This document shows, one piece after another, positions 25,696 through 34,342 of a DNA stretch of 64,000 nucleotides. The DNA is from Sphingomonas morindae. Lineage in GTDB: Bacteria > Pseudomonadota > Alphaproteobacteria > Sphingomonadales > Sphingomonadaceae. Under the pieces are notes generated by a model. It was not told the origin of the DNA. It did no database searches and was given only the letters and a program-made list of their open reading frames with translations. Made by a program: the position numbers and the translations under genes. The stretch lies in NCBI RefSeq assembly GCF_023822065.1, contig NZ_CP084930.1:2930001-2994000 (forward strand), read 5' to 3'. The stretch's first letter is position 1; each line of letters starts with the position of its first letter.

Positions 25696-26825
25696 CACGC
25701 CGCGATCGCCTGGCCCTGGAGGCGATCGAGCAGCGTCGCGTAATGGCGGGCGCAGGCGCGCACGGTGAAATCCTGGCCGCGCGCGCGCAGCTGGTCGGCG
25801 GGCAGCGGCGCGGCGAGCGTGCGCGCCATGGCCTCGGCCAGCGCTCCGGCATCGCCCACCGGCACCAGCGGGCCGAACCGTCCGTCTTCCAGAATCTCGT
25901 CGGGTCCGAAGGGGCAATTGGTGCTGGCCACCGGCGTGCCGCAGGCCAGCGCCTCGGCCAGCACATTGCCGAATCCCTCGAAGCGCGAGGAGAGCACGAA
26001 CAGCCGCGCCGCGCGCAGCCAGGGCAGCGGATTGTCGACAAAGCCGGGCAGGGCGATCCGGTCGGCCAGCCCGGCCGCGGCGATCTGCGCCTCCAGCGCC
26101 GGCCGCAGCGGGCCTTCGCCCAGGATGATCAGCTTCGTGTCCGGCGCGCCCGGCGCGAAGCGCGCGAAGGCGTCGACGAGCGTGGCGAAATCCTTCTGCG
26201 GCACCATCCGCCCCATGGCCAGGATGACCGGCCCCGCGGCAAAAAAGGGATGATCCGCCCTGCCGGCGGCTCGTGTTTCAAAATCCTCGTCCACAACGCC
26301 ATTGTAAATCACGTCCATGCCGCTCCGGGCAAGGCCGGTGCGCGCCGCGAGATCGTCCGCGACCCCGGATGAGACACAGAGGATGGCGTCGGCGGCGGCG
26401 AGCGCGCGCCGGTATAAAGGCGGCAGCACCTTCCACTGCCAGTTCGCCCGCTTCAGCTGCTCGCCAAAGGCATTGTGCTGGGTGATGATGAGCTTGGTCG
26501 GCACGCGCGCCACCGCGCGCGCCGCCGCCGCGATCACCGCCATATGTTCGGTGTTGACGATCAGCGCGCCGGGCGGATCGGCGCGGAGATGGCGGATCAG
26601 CTTGGGCAGGGCGGCGAGCGGGCGCGGCGCGGCGAGCGCGTCCACCCGGCAGCCCGGCGGCACCGCGTCCATCAGCGCGCCGCCCTGGCGGTCGAGCAGG
26701 AAGCGCGGCCGATAGCCGAAGCGCGGCAGCAGCCCGGCCAGGCGGACATGGAGCCGCTCGGCGCCGCCCCCGCTCAGATCGGGCAGATAGACGGCGACGT
26801 CGCGCGGATCGGGCGTGCGGCTCAC
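25695..26825 (-). CDS. Glycosyltransferase family 4
   Basis: This 376-residue GT-B transferase opens with DVAVYLPDLSGGGAERL near residue 10, the usual acceptor-side loop of GT4 enzymes that build surface glycans. The donor site shows ILAMGRMVPQKDFATLV near residue 195 and SSRFEGFGNVLAEALACGTP near residue 285, including the EX7E motif. A GTG start at 26825 has GGAGG seven bases upstream and overlaps the flippase stop as GTGA. It transfers one sugar of the lipid-linked repeat at the cytoplasmic face; the sugar is unknown. Confidence 0.9.
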   Translation of the reverse strand: MSRTPDPRDVAVYLPDLSGGGAERLHVRLAGLLPRFGYRPRFLLDRQGGALMDAVPPGCRVDALAAPRPLAALPKLIRHLRADPPGALIVNTEHMAVIAAAARAVARVPTKLIITQHNAFGEQLKRANWQWKVLPPLYRRALAAADAILCVSSGVADDLAARTGLARSGMDVIYNGVVDEDFETRAAGRADHPFFAAGPVILAMGRMVPQKDFATLVDAFARFAPGAPDTKLIILGEGPLRPALEAQIAAAGLADRIALPGFVDNPLPWLRAARLFVLSSRFEGFGNVLAEALACGTPVASTNCPFGPDEILEDGRFGPLVPVGDAGALAEAMARTLAAPLPADQLRARGQDFTVRACARHYATLLDRLQGQAIAA

Positions 26826-28270
26826 GCGCGCGCCTCCGCGCGGCGCGGCTTGCGGATCTGCTCGAGAATGCGGCGGATGCGGCGCACCGAGGCGGGGGTG
26901 GCGAGCGCGAGGAAGGGCAGCGGAATCGTCCACCAGCCCAGCTGGCGCCAGAACAGCCCCAGCGCGGCGGCGACGAACCACAGCCCGGCCAGGCGATAGT
27001 CGGGCGAGCCGATACGCCGCGCCAGCGCCCAATGCACCAGCCCATAGGCGAGCAGCGCCAGCATTTCGCCGAAGCCATAGCCGATCATGCCGAAATGCCG
27101 CACGCCCAGCCAGGTGCCGAGCCCCAGCAGCAGGATGTGCACGACATAGCAGAGGCCGAGATCGGTGTTGCGATCGATCACCGACATCACCGCCGAATGG
27201 ATGTTGAACGCCGCGATGGCGAGATAGGCGAGCGCGACATAGGGGTAGAGCTGCATCACCGGCGCCCAGCGCGCGCCGAACACGAGCGGCACCGCGATCC
27301 CGCCGAACCAGGCGAAGCCCAGCAACAGGCTGCCCACGGCGATGATCTGCAACTCCATGCCCTCGGTCACGGCGCGGCGGATCTTCTCGAAATCGCTCTG
27401 CACGCGGCCCAGCACCGAGACCGAGAGCCGCCAGGCGATCGTCTTGATGATGCTCAGCATCTCGAGGATGCCCACGGTCATGCCGACAATGCCCACGGCA
27501 TGCTGCCCGGCGACCGGTCCGACGATCAGCGGATTGACCAGCATCCGCGCCTGCCACACCCAATTGGCGAAGGAGAAGGTGCCGGCATAGCGGATCACCG
27601 ATTTGGCGGTGCGCCCGTCAAAGCCGAAGCGCGGGCCATGGCCGACATAATAATGGGCGAGCACGAAGAAGAGCAGCTCGCGCAGCACCAGCGAGACGGC
27701 GAGCGACATCGCGCCCGTGCCCGTCAGCGCCAGCGGCACCGCGACGAAATAATAGGCCGTGTCGCCGCCGATCTCGATCGTCGCCACGCGCTTGTAGTTG
27801 AGCGCGCGCTCCAGCGCGATCGTGGGCGGGATGGTGATGAGCTTGAAGGGCAGCGCCAGCGCCATCACCGCCATCACCGGGCCATAGCCGGGCACCCCCG
27901 TCCAGCCGGTCAACAGCCCCCGGCTCGCCTCCAGCCCCAGCATCAGGCCGATGCCGAGCAGGGCGAGCAGCGCGTAGCAGGTGCGCACCGCCAGATCGGG
28001 CACCTCGCCGGGATGGCGCAGCAGATAGACGCCGACGCCCGCCTGGCCGATCAGCGTGGAGTAGAGATAGACGTTGAAGGCCGCCACATAGGCGCCATAT
28101 TCGGTGGGCCCCAGCACGCGCGTGATCAGCATCACGCCGATCAGCTTGAGGAACACGTTCAGCCCCTGGCGCACCACCAGATAGATGCCCCCGCGCATCG
28201 CGCTGGAGCGGAGCGAGCCTTCGCCTTCCTTGGCCTGCTCGGCGGGTTCGGGCGCGGTCACCGCGGTCAT
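26822..28270 (-). CDS. Wzx-like polysaccharide flippase
   Basis: This 482-residue oligosaccharide flippase of the polysaccharide synthase (PST) branch of the MOP superfamily has about twelve to fourteen helices. The start of the conserved core is SSAMRGGIYLVVRQGLNVFLK near residue 22, followed by ITRVLGPTEYGAYVAAFNVY near residue 50. It moves undecaprenyl-diphosphate-linked repeat units to the periplasm for polymerisation. It overlaps the deacetylase stop and the glycosyltransferase start by four bases each. This is the only flippase in the window and is therefore the candidate Wzx of the island. Confidence 0.9.
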   Translation of the reverse strand: MTAVTAPEPAEQAKEGEGSLRSSAMRGGIYLVVRQGLNVFLKLIGVMLITRVLGPTEYGAYVAAFNVYLYSTLIGQAGVGVYLLRHPGEVPDLAVRTCYALLALLGIGLMLGLEASRGLLTGWTGVPGYGPVMAVMALALPFKLITIPPTIALERALNYKRVATIEIGGDTAYYFVAVPLALTGTGAMSLAVSLVLRELLFFVLAHYYVGHGPRFGFDGRTAKSVIRYAGTFSFANWVWQARMLVNPLIVGPVAGQHAVGIVGMTVGILEMLSIIKTIAWRLSVSVLGRVQSDFEKIRRAVTEGMELQIIAVGSLLLGFAWFGGIAVPLVFGARWAPVMQLYPYVALAYLAIAAFNIHSAVMSVIDRNTDLGLCYVVHILLLGLGTWLGVRHFGMIGYGFGEMLALLAYGLVHWALARRIGSPDYRLAGLWFVAAALGLFWRQLGWWTIPLPFLALATPASVRRIRRILEQIRKPRRAEARA

Positions 28271-29061
28271 GGGCGCACGCCGCCGGCCAGGCGCAGCGTC
28301 ACGATGTGCGCGCCTCGCTTCTGTAGCGCGTCGAGAATCATGGGGAGCAGCTCCAGCGTATGGGATTGGCCGTCATGTAGCAGGATCACGCCGCGATCGG
28401 GGAGGCGGCCGAGCAGGCGGTGCAAGCTGACCGGCGCGGGATCGTTGCGCCAGTCCTCGCCGCTGGCGTCGAGGCCCGCCAGCACCAGCCGGTCGCGCGC
28501 CAGCCCGTCCAGCCAGGCGGGCGGCGGCACATTGGGCACGCCCGCGGCGCCGGGAATGCGGAACAGCCGGCGCTCGCCCGCGGCGCGCGGCTTTTCCTGG
28601 GCGGCGCGGTCCACCGCATCCACCGAGCGCATGATCTCGTCCTCGCGGGCCGCGTCGCTCATCGTGCTGAAATTGGCGTGATCCCAGCTATGGCTGCCGA
28701 CGCCGCTGCCCGCCGCGATGATCCGCCGCACCAGCTCGGGATGCTGTTCGGCATTGCGCCCCAGCAGCATGAAGGTGGCGGTGACGCAGCGCTGCTGCAG
28801 CGTGGCGAGCAGCGCCGGCGTGGTGGCGGGGTTGGGCCCGTCATCGATGGTGAGCAGATATTCGCCTTCGCGCAGCGGCAGCGGCGGCATGCCCTGCACG
28901 CTGCCGAAGCCGGGCTGGCCGGCCGGCACCGACACGCTGCGGCCGGTGAGCGGACCGGAACAGGCAGGGCCGGTAAAGGCCGGCGCCTTGGTCGCGCAGC
29001 CGCCGGCAAGGCCGATCGTCAACAGTCCGGCGAGCATCGCCAGCGATCGGTGTCCGAACAT
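28267..29061 (-). CDS. Polysaccharide deacetylase (NodB homology domain), probable lipoprotein
   Basis: This 264-residue protein has a short hydrophobic N-terminus ending LAGGC at Cys22, a probable lipobox, so it may be lipid-anchored in the periplasm. The NodB-type metal site is visible: LTIDDGP with Asp73 and Asp74, and SHSWDH with His124 and His128. A C-terminal LLHDGQSHT (near residue 228) supplies the catalytic histidine region. It would remove N- or O-acetyl groups from the exopolysaccharide. It is the first gene of the six-gene minus-strand operon and lies divergent to the GH10 gene across 135 bases. Confidence 0.88.
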   Translation of the reverse strand: MFGHRSLAMLAGLLTIGLAGGCATKAPAFTGPACSGPLTGRSVSVPAGQPGFGSVQGMPPLPLREGEYLLTIDDGPNPATTPALLATLQQRCVTATFMLLGRNAEQHPELVRRIIAAGSGVGSHSWDHANFSTMSDAAREDEIMRSVDAVDRAAQEKPRAAGERRLFRIPGAAGVPNVPPPAWLDGLARDRLVLAGLDASGEDWRNDPAPVSLHRLLGRLPDRGVILLHDGQSHTLELLPMILDALQKRGAHIVTLRLAGGVRP

Positions 29062-29196
29062 CAGTCATCCTTTGCACCGAGGCGATGGCAGGGCTCTTGT
29101 GCCACCGCACAATTTCCTCGACAAGCCCAGCCGGGAGGCGCCCCGCTTTTGGCGGGAACGCGCGACGAAGATTGAGCGAGGGAGCTATTCAAAAAA

Positions 29197-30372
29197 ATGC
29201 TGCACCGCAATCTCGGGCCGCCGCTTTCCAGCATCTTTTCGGGACAGGCAAGGCCTTTGAGGGCGATCGCGCGCGCGGGCGCGCCTGATCGGCGGCAGGC
29301 GCTGGCGCTCGTGCTCGGCGCGCCGGCGGCGTTGATGTCGTGCGCCTCGGCGCCGGTCGCGCCGACCCCGCTGCGCGAGCATGCGCGCGCGCGCGGCATG
29401 CGCTTCGGCCTCGCGCTCCGCCCCGAGGATGGCGAGGATCCCCGCACGCTCGCGCTGGTCACGCGCGAGGCGGACAGCATCGTGTCCGATCGGCTCTTCA
29501 AATGGGCCAGCATCGAGGCCGAGCGCGATCGGCCCGATTTCACGGCCGCCGATGCGCTCGCGGAGGAGGCGGCGGCGCGCGGGCTCGGCCTGCGCGGCCA
29601 TGCCGGCTTCTGGTATCGCAGCATTCCCGCCTGGCTGCGCCCCGATCTCGCCGACGGCCGCGCCAACGGCCTCATCGTCGAGCATGTGCGCGCCATGGTC
29701 GCGCGCTATCGCGGCCGCATCTTCGAATGGGACGTGCTGAACGAGGTGATCGAGCCGGACGACCGCCAGCCCCTCGGCCTGCGCGCCGCCCCCTTCGGCC
29801 GCGCGCCCGATCTCGGCCTCTATGTCGACTGCTTCGCCGCCGCGCGCGCCGCCGATCCGCATGCGCGCCTCTATCTCAACGACTATGGCGTCGAGTGCGA
29901 TTCGGACAATAACGCCGCGCGGCGCACATGCCTGCTCAAGCTGGTCGAGGCGCTCAAAGCGCGCGGCGCGCCCTTGGACGCGATCGGAATCCAGAGCCAT
30001 CTCGCCACCAACCGCCGCTTCTCGGCGCGGATCTTCCGCGATTTCCTCGGCGAGCTGGCCGGCCTGGGCTGCGCCATCAAGCTCACCGAATTCGATGTCT
30101 GCGATACCGGCGTGCGGGGCGACACCGCCGCGCGCGACCGCGCGGTCGCCGACTATGCGCGGCGTTTCCTCGACGCCGCCTTTGACGAGCCCCGCGTGAT
30201 CGGCCTGGTCGCCTGGGGCGTGCGCGATGGCGGGTCCTGGCTTCAGCAGGAAGCCTGGGCGCGCCGTGCCGATGGCGCGCCGCTGCGCCCCTTGCCCTTT
30301 GACGATGCCGGCCGGCGCACGCCGCTCTGGACGGCGATCGCCGCCTCTTTCGATGGAGCGTCCGCCCGATGA
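29197..30372 (+). CDS. Glycoside hydrolase family 10 (endo-beta-xylanase-like)
   Basis: This 391-residue GH10 enzyme has the acid/base glutamate in WDVLNEV (Glu183) and the nucleophile in KLTEFDV (Glu298), plus YLNDYGVE near residue 228 and GIQSHL near 267. The N-terminus has DRRQALALVLGAPAALMSC near residues 31-49, which combines a twin-arginine-like start with a lipobox-like end, so export as a lipoprotein is possible. GH10 enzymes cut beta-1,4-linked xylan and related glucans. Location beside Wzx and Wzy genes suggests trimming or turnover of the island's own polymer rather than plant xylan use. GAGGGAG lies 12 bases before the ATG, a rather long spacing. Confidence 0.9.
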   Translation: MLHRNLGPPLSSIFSGQARPLRAIARAGAPDRRQALALVLGAPAALMSCASAPVAPTPLREHARARGMRFGLALRPEDGEDPRTLALVTREADSIVSDRLFKWASIEAERDRPDFTAADALAEEAAARGLGLRGHAGFWYRSIPAWLRPDLADGRANGLIVEHVRAMVARYRGRIFEWDVLNEVIEPDDRQPLGLRAAPFGRAPDLGLYVDCFAAARAADPHARLYLNDYGVECDSDNNAARRTCLLKLVEALKARGAPLDAIGIQSHLATNRRFSARIFRDFLGELAGLGCAIKLTEFDVCDTGVRGDTAARDRAVADYARRFLDAAFDEPRVIGLVAWGVRDGGSWLQQEAWARRADGAPLRPLPFDDAGRRTPLWTAIAASFDGASAR

Positions 30373-31436
30373 GCCGCCCGATCAACATCATGGTTTGGAA
30401 TGCCGCGCGCGGCGGCATGCGCAGCGTGGTCGAGGCCTATCGCCGCGACGGGCTGATCGACTCCGAACATATCGAACTGGTCGCCGCCTATGCCGATGGC
30501 GGCTTCGCCAAGCGCCAGATGGTGCTGGCCGCCGCGCTCGCCCGCTTCGCGCGCCTCATCGCCACCCGCAAGATCGGCTTCGTCCATATCCACGCCTCGA
30601 TGCGCGGCAGCTTCTGGCGCAAGGGGCTGTTCGCCTCCATGGCCCGCGCGCGCGGCATCCCCGTCGTGCTCCACCTGCACGGCTCGGAGATGAAGCTCTT
30701 CTACAACAGCCAGCCGGCCTTCGCGCAGAAGCTGATCCGCCAGCATCTCGAGGCGGCGACGCGGGTGGTGGTGCTCTCGGAAAGCTGGCGCGTCTTTGTC
30801 GGCTCGATCGCGCCGCGGGCGCAGATCACCGTCCTGCCCAATTATGTGACGGTGCCGCCCGCGGTCGATCCGGCGTCGCGGCCGGACGAGGCGGTGCTCT
30901 TCCTCGGCCTGGTGGGCGATCGCAAGGGCGTGTTCGATCTCCTGCCCGCCTTCGCCGAGGTGGTGCGCCACCACCCCGCGGCGAAGCTGGTGATCGGCGG
31001 CAATGGCGAGGTCGAGCGCGGCGAGGCGGAGATGCGCCGGCTGGGGCTCGATGGCCCGGTGCGCTTCGCCGGCTGGGTGGATGGCGCCGCGCGCGATCGT
31101 CTGATCGCCGAGGCGGGCATCTATGTCCTGCCGTCGCACAATGAAGGGCTGCCGATGAGCGTGCTGGAAGCGATGGCGGCGGGGCTCGCCGTCGTCACCA
31201 CCCGCGTCGGCGGCATTCCCGAGCTGATCACCGATGGCGTCGATGGCCTGCTCGTCGATGCCGGCGACCAGGCCGCGCTAGCGGCGGCGCTGGGCCGGCT
31301 GATCGGCGATCCGGCGCTGCGCGCGCGGATCGCGGCGGCAGGCCGTGCGCGGATCGAGGCGCAGTACAGCGACCGCGCGGTGCTCCCGCAACTGCGTGCG
31401 ATATACCAGCAATGCCTGGCGGGGCGCGCCGGCTGA
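30369..31436 (+). CDS. Glycosyltransferase family 4
   Basis: This 355-residue GT-B enzyme shows HLHGSEMK near residue 104, FLGLVGDRKGVFDLLPAF near residue 178 and the donor motif LPSHNEGLPMSVLEAMAAG near residue 258 (EX7E). It overlaps the GH10 gene by four bases (ATGA). It probably adds one sugar to the repeat unit. The conserved donor loop suggests a nucleotide-sugar donor such as UDP- or GDP-hexose, but the exact one cannot be read from the sequence. Confidence 0.9.
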   Translation: MSRPINIMVWNAARGGMRSVVEAYRRDGLIDSEHIELVAAYADGGFAKRQMVLAAALARFARLIATRKIGFVHIHASMRGSFWRKGLFASMARARGIPVVLHLHGSEMKLFYNSQPAFAQKLIRQHLEAATRVVVLSESWRVFVGSIAPRAQITVLPNYVTVPPAVDPASRPDEAVLFLGLVGDRKGVFDLLPAFAEVVRHHPAAKLVIGGNGEVERGEAEMRRLGLDGPVRFAGWVDGAARDRLIAEAGIYVLPSHNEGLPMSVLEAMAAGLAVVTTRVGGIPELITDGVDGLLVDAGDQAALAAALGRLIGDPALRARIAAAGRARIEAQYSDRAVLPQLRAIYQQCLAGRAG

Positions 31437-31458
31437 GCCACCAGTACGAGGAAGCGGC

Positions 31459-33252
31459 ATGACGCGACGGATCGGAAGCAAGGCGGGCGCGACGCTCGCG
31501 CTCCTCATGGCCGCCGGCGTCATCGCCGCGCCCGCGCCGGGCGATCCGGCGGCCGGGGCGGGGCTCGCCTGGCGCGGCAATGGCCAGGGCTTCCGCGTCG
31601 CCGTGCAGGGCTTCAACAGCGCCCGCCTGCGCGCCATCACCTGGCGGATGCGCCAGTTCAACCAGCAGCCCTTCCGCCGCTGCCGCGTCGTGATCGCGCT
31701 CACCCATCCCGCCGACACGCGCTTCTCCGGCTTCATCGCGGGCGATACGCTGACGGTGACGGCGATGACGAGCGGCACGCTCAACCCCGGCGCGATCATC
31801 GCCGGGCGCGGCGTCGCCACCGGCACCGCGCTGCTCCGCCAGATCGGCGGCACGCCGGGCGGGGTCGGGCGCTACCAGGTCAATCTCGCCCAGCAGGCGG
31901 GGTCGGCGGCGGGCCCGCTCGCGCTGGCCGGGCCGATCGCGGACAGCTTCTATCCCTATGCGATGCGCTTCCAGACGGCGGTCGAGCCGCGCTGGACGGC
32001 GGCGACCAGCGGCATCCCCGGCGATCGCCCGCTCGTCACCTGGCACGGGCAGGACAGTTTCGCCTATGATCCCGCCCATTGGGATCGCCGCCAGGGCTAT
32101 GCCGTGTCGGATCCGGTGGATTTCGGCCGCGTCGTGCCGGCCAACACGCCCTATGGCATCTGGCACACGGTCGAGCTGCCCGCGCCCGCGGCCAACCAGA
32201 TCCCCTATACCAAGAACGCCTCCGCCTTTCTCGACCGTCAGGAGGGGGTGATCCCGTCGCCCGGCGAGGGGCAGATCGCGGCGCGGGTCGCGGCGCGCGC
32301 CACCTCGGTCCAGCCCTGGCCGCGCGCGCAGAATGGCGCCGCCGGGCCCTTCACCCCGGCCTTTCTGCTGTGCGCGGTGCCCGCCGCCGCGCCGGCGGTC
32401 GGCGTGCTCGGCGACAGCATCGGCTATATGGTGGGCGAAGGCGGCGCGGGCTCGGGCAATGCCGGCGATGCCGAGGGATCGGCGCGCGGCAATGGCGGCT
32501 TCATCGAGCGCGGCCTGGTGGAGCACGCCCATCTCAACGAGGCGGTGAACCTGTCGCGCGGCAGCGACAAGGCGGCCTTCTTCGTCACGCCGCCCGAAAA
32601 TGGCCGGTATCGCCTGCAGGGGCTCAAGCTCGCCAATCCGACGGCGGTGATCGTCGAACTTGGCCATAATGATCTCGCGGGGGGCACGCTCTTCCTCCCC
32701 TGGTCCGCCGCCACCCGCTATCCGGCGGGCATCCTCGTCGCCGCCGGCTCCACCCTCTATCGGGTCGAGCAGGCCGGCCAGTCCGGCGCGCGACCGCCCG
32801 CCGGAGGGTCACCGGGGCAGGTGGTGCGCGATGCGGGCCTCGTGCTGCGCGTCGTGGCCCAGGGCGCGAGCGACACGCCGCACCGCAGCGCGCTCGCCAC
32901 CTTCGCCAATCTCGCCGAAATCAACCATGCGGTCCACGCCGCGCTGGGTCCGGTGCCGATCGTGCAGACGCTCGTCACCCCGGATGCCCTGTCCGGCAGC
33001 GGCTTCGCGACGCTGGCGGCGCAACATGCGCGGCCCGGCTGGCAGGGGCCCGGCGCGGCGCGCACCCTGCTCAACCAGGCGCTCCAGGCGCTGCCCGCGA
33101 GCCTGGGCGCGCGCCATGTGCTCGATCCGCGCCCCGCGATCGAGGCGGAAGGCGCGGTGTGGCGCGCCGGCGCGAGCATGGACGGCGTCCACCCCAACAG
33201 CCAGGGTCACGCCGCCGTCGCCGCGCTCGTCACGCCGGCGCTGGCGCGCTGA
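31459..33252 (+). CDS. Secreted SGNH/GDSL hydrolase with unknown N-terminal domain
   Basis: This 597-residue protein has a signal peptide (LALLMAAGVIAAPAPG, about residues 12-27). The C-terminal half is an SGNH hydrolase: GDSIG with Ser320, LGHND near residues 401-405 and DGVHPNSQGH with Asp575 and His578. The segment between blocks III and V carries an inserted beta-rich stretch (about 408-470). The N-terminal 300 residues, starting RGNGQGFRVAVQGF, are not recognised and may bind carbohydrate. SGNH enzymes remove O-acyl esters from glycans. The ATG at 31459 is used because the signal peptide follows; it lies 22 bases after the glycosyltransferase stop. Confidence 0.85.
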   Translation: MTRRIGSKAGATLALLMAAGVIAAPAPGDPAAGAGLAWRGNGQGFRVAVQGFNSARLRAITWRMRQFNQQPFRRCRVVIALTHPADTRFSGFIAGDTLTVTAMTSGTLNPGAIIAGRGVATGTALLRQIGGTPGGVGRYQVNLAQQAGSAAGPLALAGPIADSFYPYAMRFQTAVEPRWTAATSGIPGDRPLVTWHGQDSFAYDPAHWDRRQGYAVSDPVDFGRVVPANTPYGIWHTVELPAPAANQIPYTKNASAFLDRQEGVIPSPGEGQIAARVAARATSVQPWPRAQNGAAGPFTPAFLLCAVPAAAPAVGVLGDSIGYMVGEGGAGSGNAGDAEGSARGNGGFIERGLVEHAHLNEAVNLSRGSDKAAFFVTPPENGRYRLQGLKLANPTAVIVELGHNDLAGGTLFLPWSAATRYPAGILVAAGSTLYRVEQAGQSGARPPAGGSPGQVVRDAGLVLRVVAQGASDTPHRSALATFANLAEINHAVHAALGPVPIVQTLVTPDALSGSGFATLAAQHARPGWQGPGAARTLLNQALQALPASLGARHVLDPRPAIEAEGAVWRAGASMDGVHPNSQGHAAVAALVTPALAR

Positions 33253-33258
33253 CCGCCG

Positions 33259-33293
33259 CCGGACGGGGCGGGGCGGCGACGCACCCCGTCCGG
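33259..33293. terminator. Hairpin between convergent genes
   Basis: A 10-bp perfect inverted repeat (33259-33268 with 33284-33293) with a 15-base loop lies between the SGNH gene and the small convergent gene. No T tract follows. Confidence 0.5.
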
Positions 33294-33301
33294 CCCCGGC
33301 C

Positions 33302-33586
33302 TCAGCGCCAATAGCCCCGATCATAGCGGCGGCCGCCATGATTATACCAATAGTCCCGAACCTCGCGGGGATTGTCGCGCCAGCCGCGATCCTCCTCGTA
33401 GCGGCCGCGATGGTTCCACCAATAGTCATGGCGCTCGGCGGGGCTCATCCCGTCATAACCCTGGCGCGCATAGCCGCCGTCGCCATAGCCATAGCCATAG
33501 CCATAGCCATAGGGCTGCGCCATGGCCGGCGCGGCGGCGGCAAGCGAAAGAGCGGCGAACGTCAGTCCGATGATCTTCTTCTTCAT
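33302..33586 (-). CDS. Small secreted Tyr/Gly-rich protein of unknown function
   Basis: This 94-residue protein is not recognised. It has a signal peptide (KKKIIGLTFAALSLAAAAPAMA) cleaved before QPYG, then a run of five Tyr-Gly pairs, then a charged aromatic tail with two similar segments (DYWWNHRGR and DYWYNHGGR). The ATG at 33586 has a perfect GAGGAGG eight bases upstream. The Tyr-Gly run is encoded by tandem CCATAG hexamers (as read on the plus strand, about 33484-33511), which could change length by slippage. It should be periplasmic or extracellular. Confidence 0.7.
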   Translation of the reverse strand: MKKKIIGLTFAALSLAAAAPAMAQPYGYGYGYGYGDGGYARQGYDGMSPAERHDYWWNHRGRYEEDRGWRDNPREVRDYWYNHGGRRYDRGYWR

Positions 33587-33607
33587 GATCAGGCCTCCTC
33601 TTCTCAA

Positions 33608-33938
33608 GGCATGACCTTCTTCTAGGGCCTTTGCTGTGAATGCCTGCTGAGCCCCCGGTTTCTCTGCCGTTCATCCTGCGGATGACGGGAAGGGCCGCTT
33701 TCGCCGAAAGCCACGCCTTCAAAATTGGCGCCGCACGGCGCGTTCCGCCGCCCCCGGGCCGTCGCGAGGCGGGCGAAGCCGCACCCGCCGCGGGGAGCCC
33801 GGACCATCGTCGTTCGGCGGCGATGGTCGAAACAGCCGCCCCAACCGCCCGCGAGGCGCGAATCGCGCCCAGCCGCACCGCCGCACCGCCCGCTACGCCG
33901 CAAGGCCGATTCGCTCCGCCCGGCGCCTCTGGCGCTCC
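33608..33938. other. Intergenic stretch without a supported gene
   Basis: Open frames cross this stretch on both strands, but they have no ribosome site, no recognisable protein pattern and biased arginine/proline content. It lies between the small secreted gene and the broken copy of the membrane protein gene. Nothing further is seen. Confidence 0.5.
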
Positions 33939-34240
33939 CCTCAGCCCGCGCAGCCGCCCAGCGTGTGGGCATGCTGCCGAAGGTCACGCCAAGCGCGGCG
34001 CGAAATCGGATGACGGGAATTGCGCCGGGCCGGCCGGCCAGCGTCGCGCCGATCGCACGGCCCTAACGGAGGTGCCGACGCCGAGCCGCAGCGACGCGAG
34101 CAACCCGAGCCCACGCACGGTTCCATGGTGTCGCCATGGCCTCCGGGTAGCGTCGAGACGGAGGCGGAGTCCTCGAAGAGATCGCCGCGCGTCGGCCCGT
34201 CGCGTAGCCACCAGACCCGCAGGCCATGCGGATGCGCCAC
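33939..34240 (-). pseudogene. Broken partial copy of the adjacent membrane protein gene
   Basis: This stretch aligns with the 3' part (about 70 codons) of the intact gene at 34343-35035. Its minus-strand translation contains GLRVW, then TRGDLFEDSASVSTLPGGHGDTM, matching GLQVW and TRRHLIEEAAWFSTLPKGYGDTM of the intact protein. After GDTM the remnant carries about 75 extra bases, and the remaining match (FRAALG-TFGSMPT against FRAALDRMFGTHVS) continues in another frame. The stop codon is also lost. This is therefore a decayed tandem duplicate; it should not be translated as a gene. Confidence 0.8.
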
Positions 34241-34342
34241 CCGAGCCCCGCCAGGCCGGCGGAGGGCCGGACGGTCGGACTGTCCGGGCCGCCGAGCGCC
34301 TCTAGCCCGCCGCCCCTCAACCGCGCGCCCGCTCAGCCCCGC

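Noticed and set aside
33640-34305. Plus-strand open frame of 221 codons in the gap at 33.6-34.3 kb
   Set aside because: It lies opposite the broken duplicate, has no ribosome site and is dominated by Arg, Ala and Pro.
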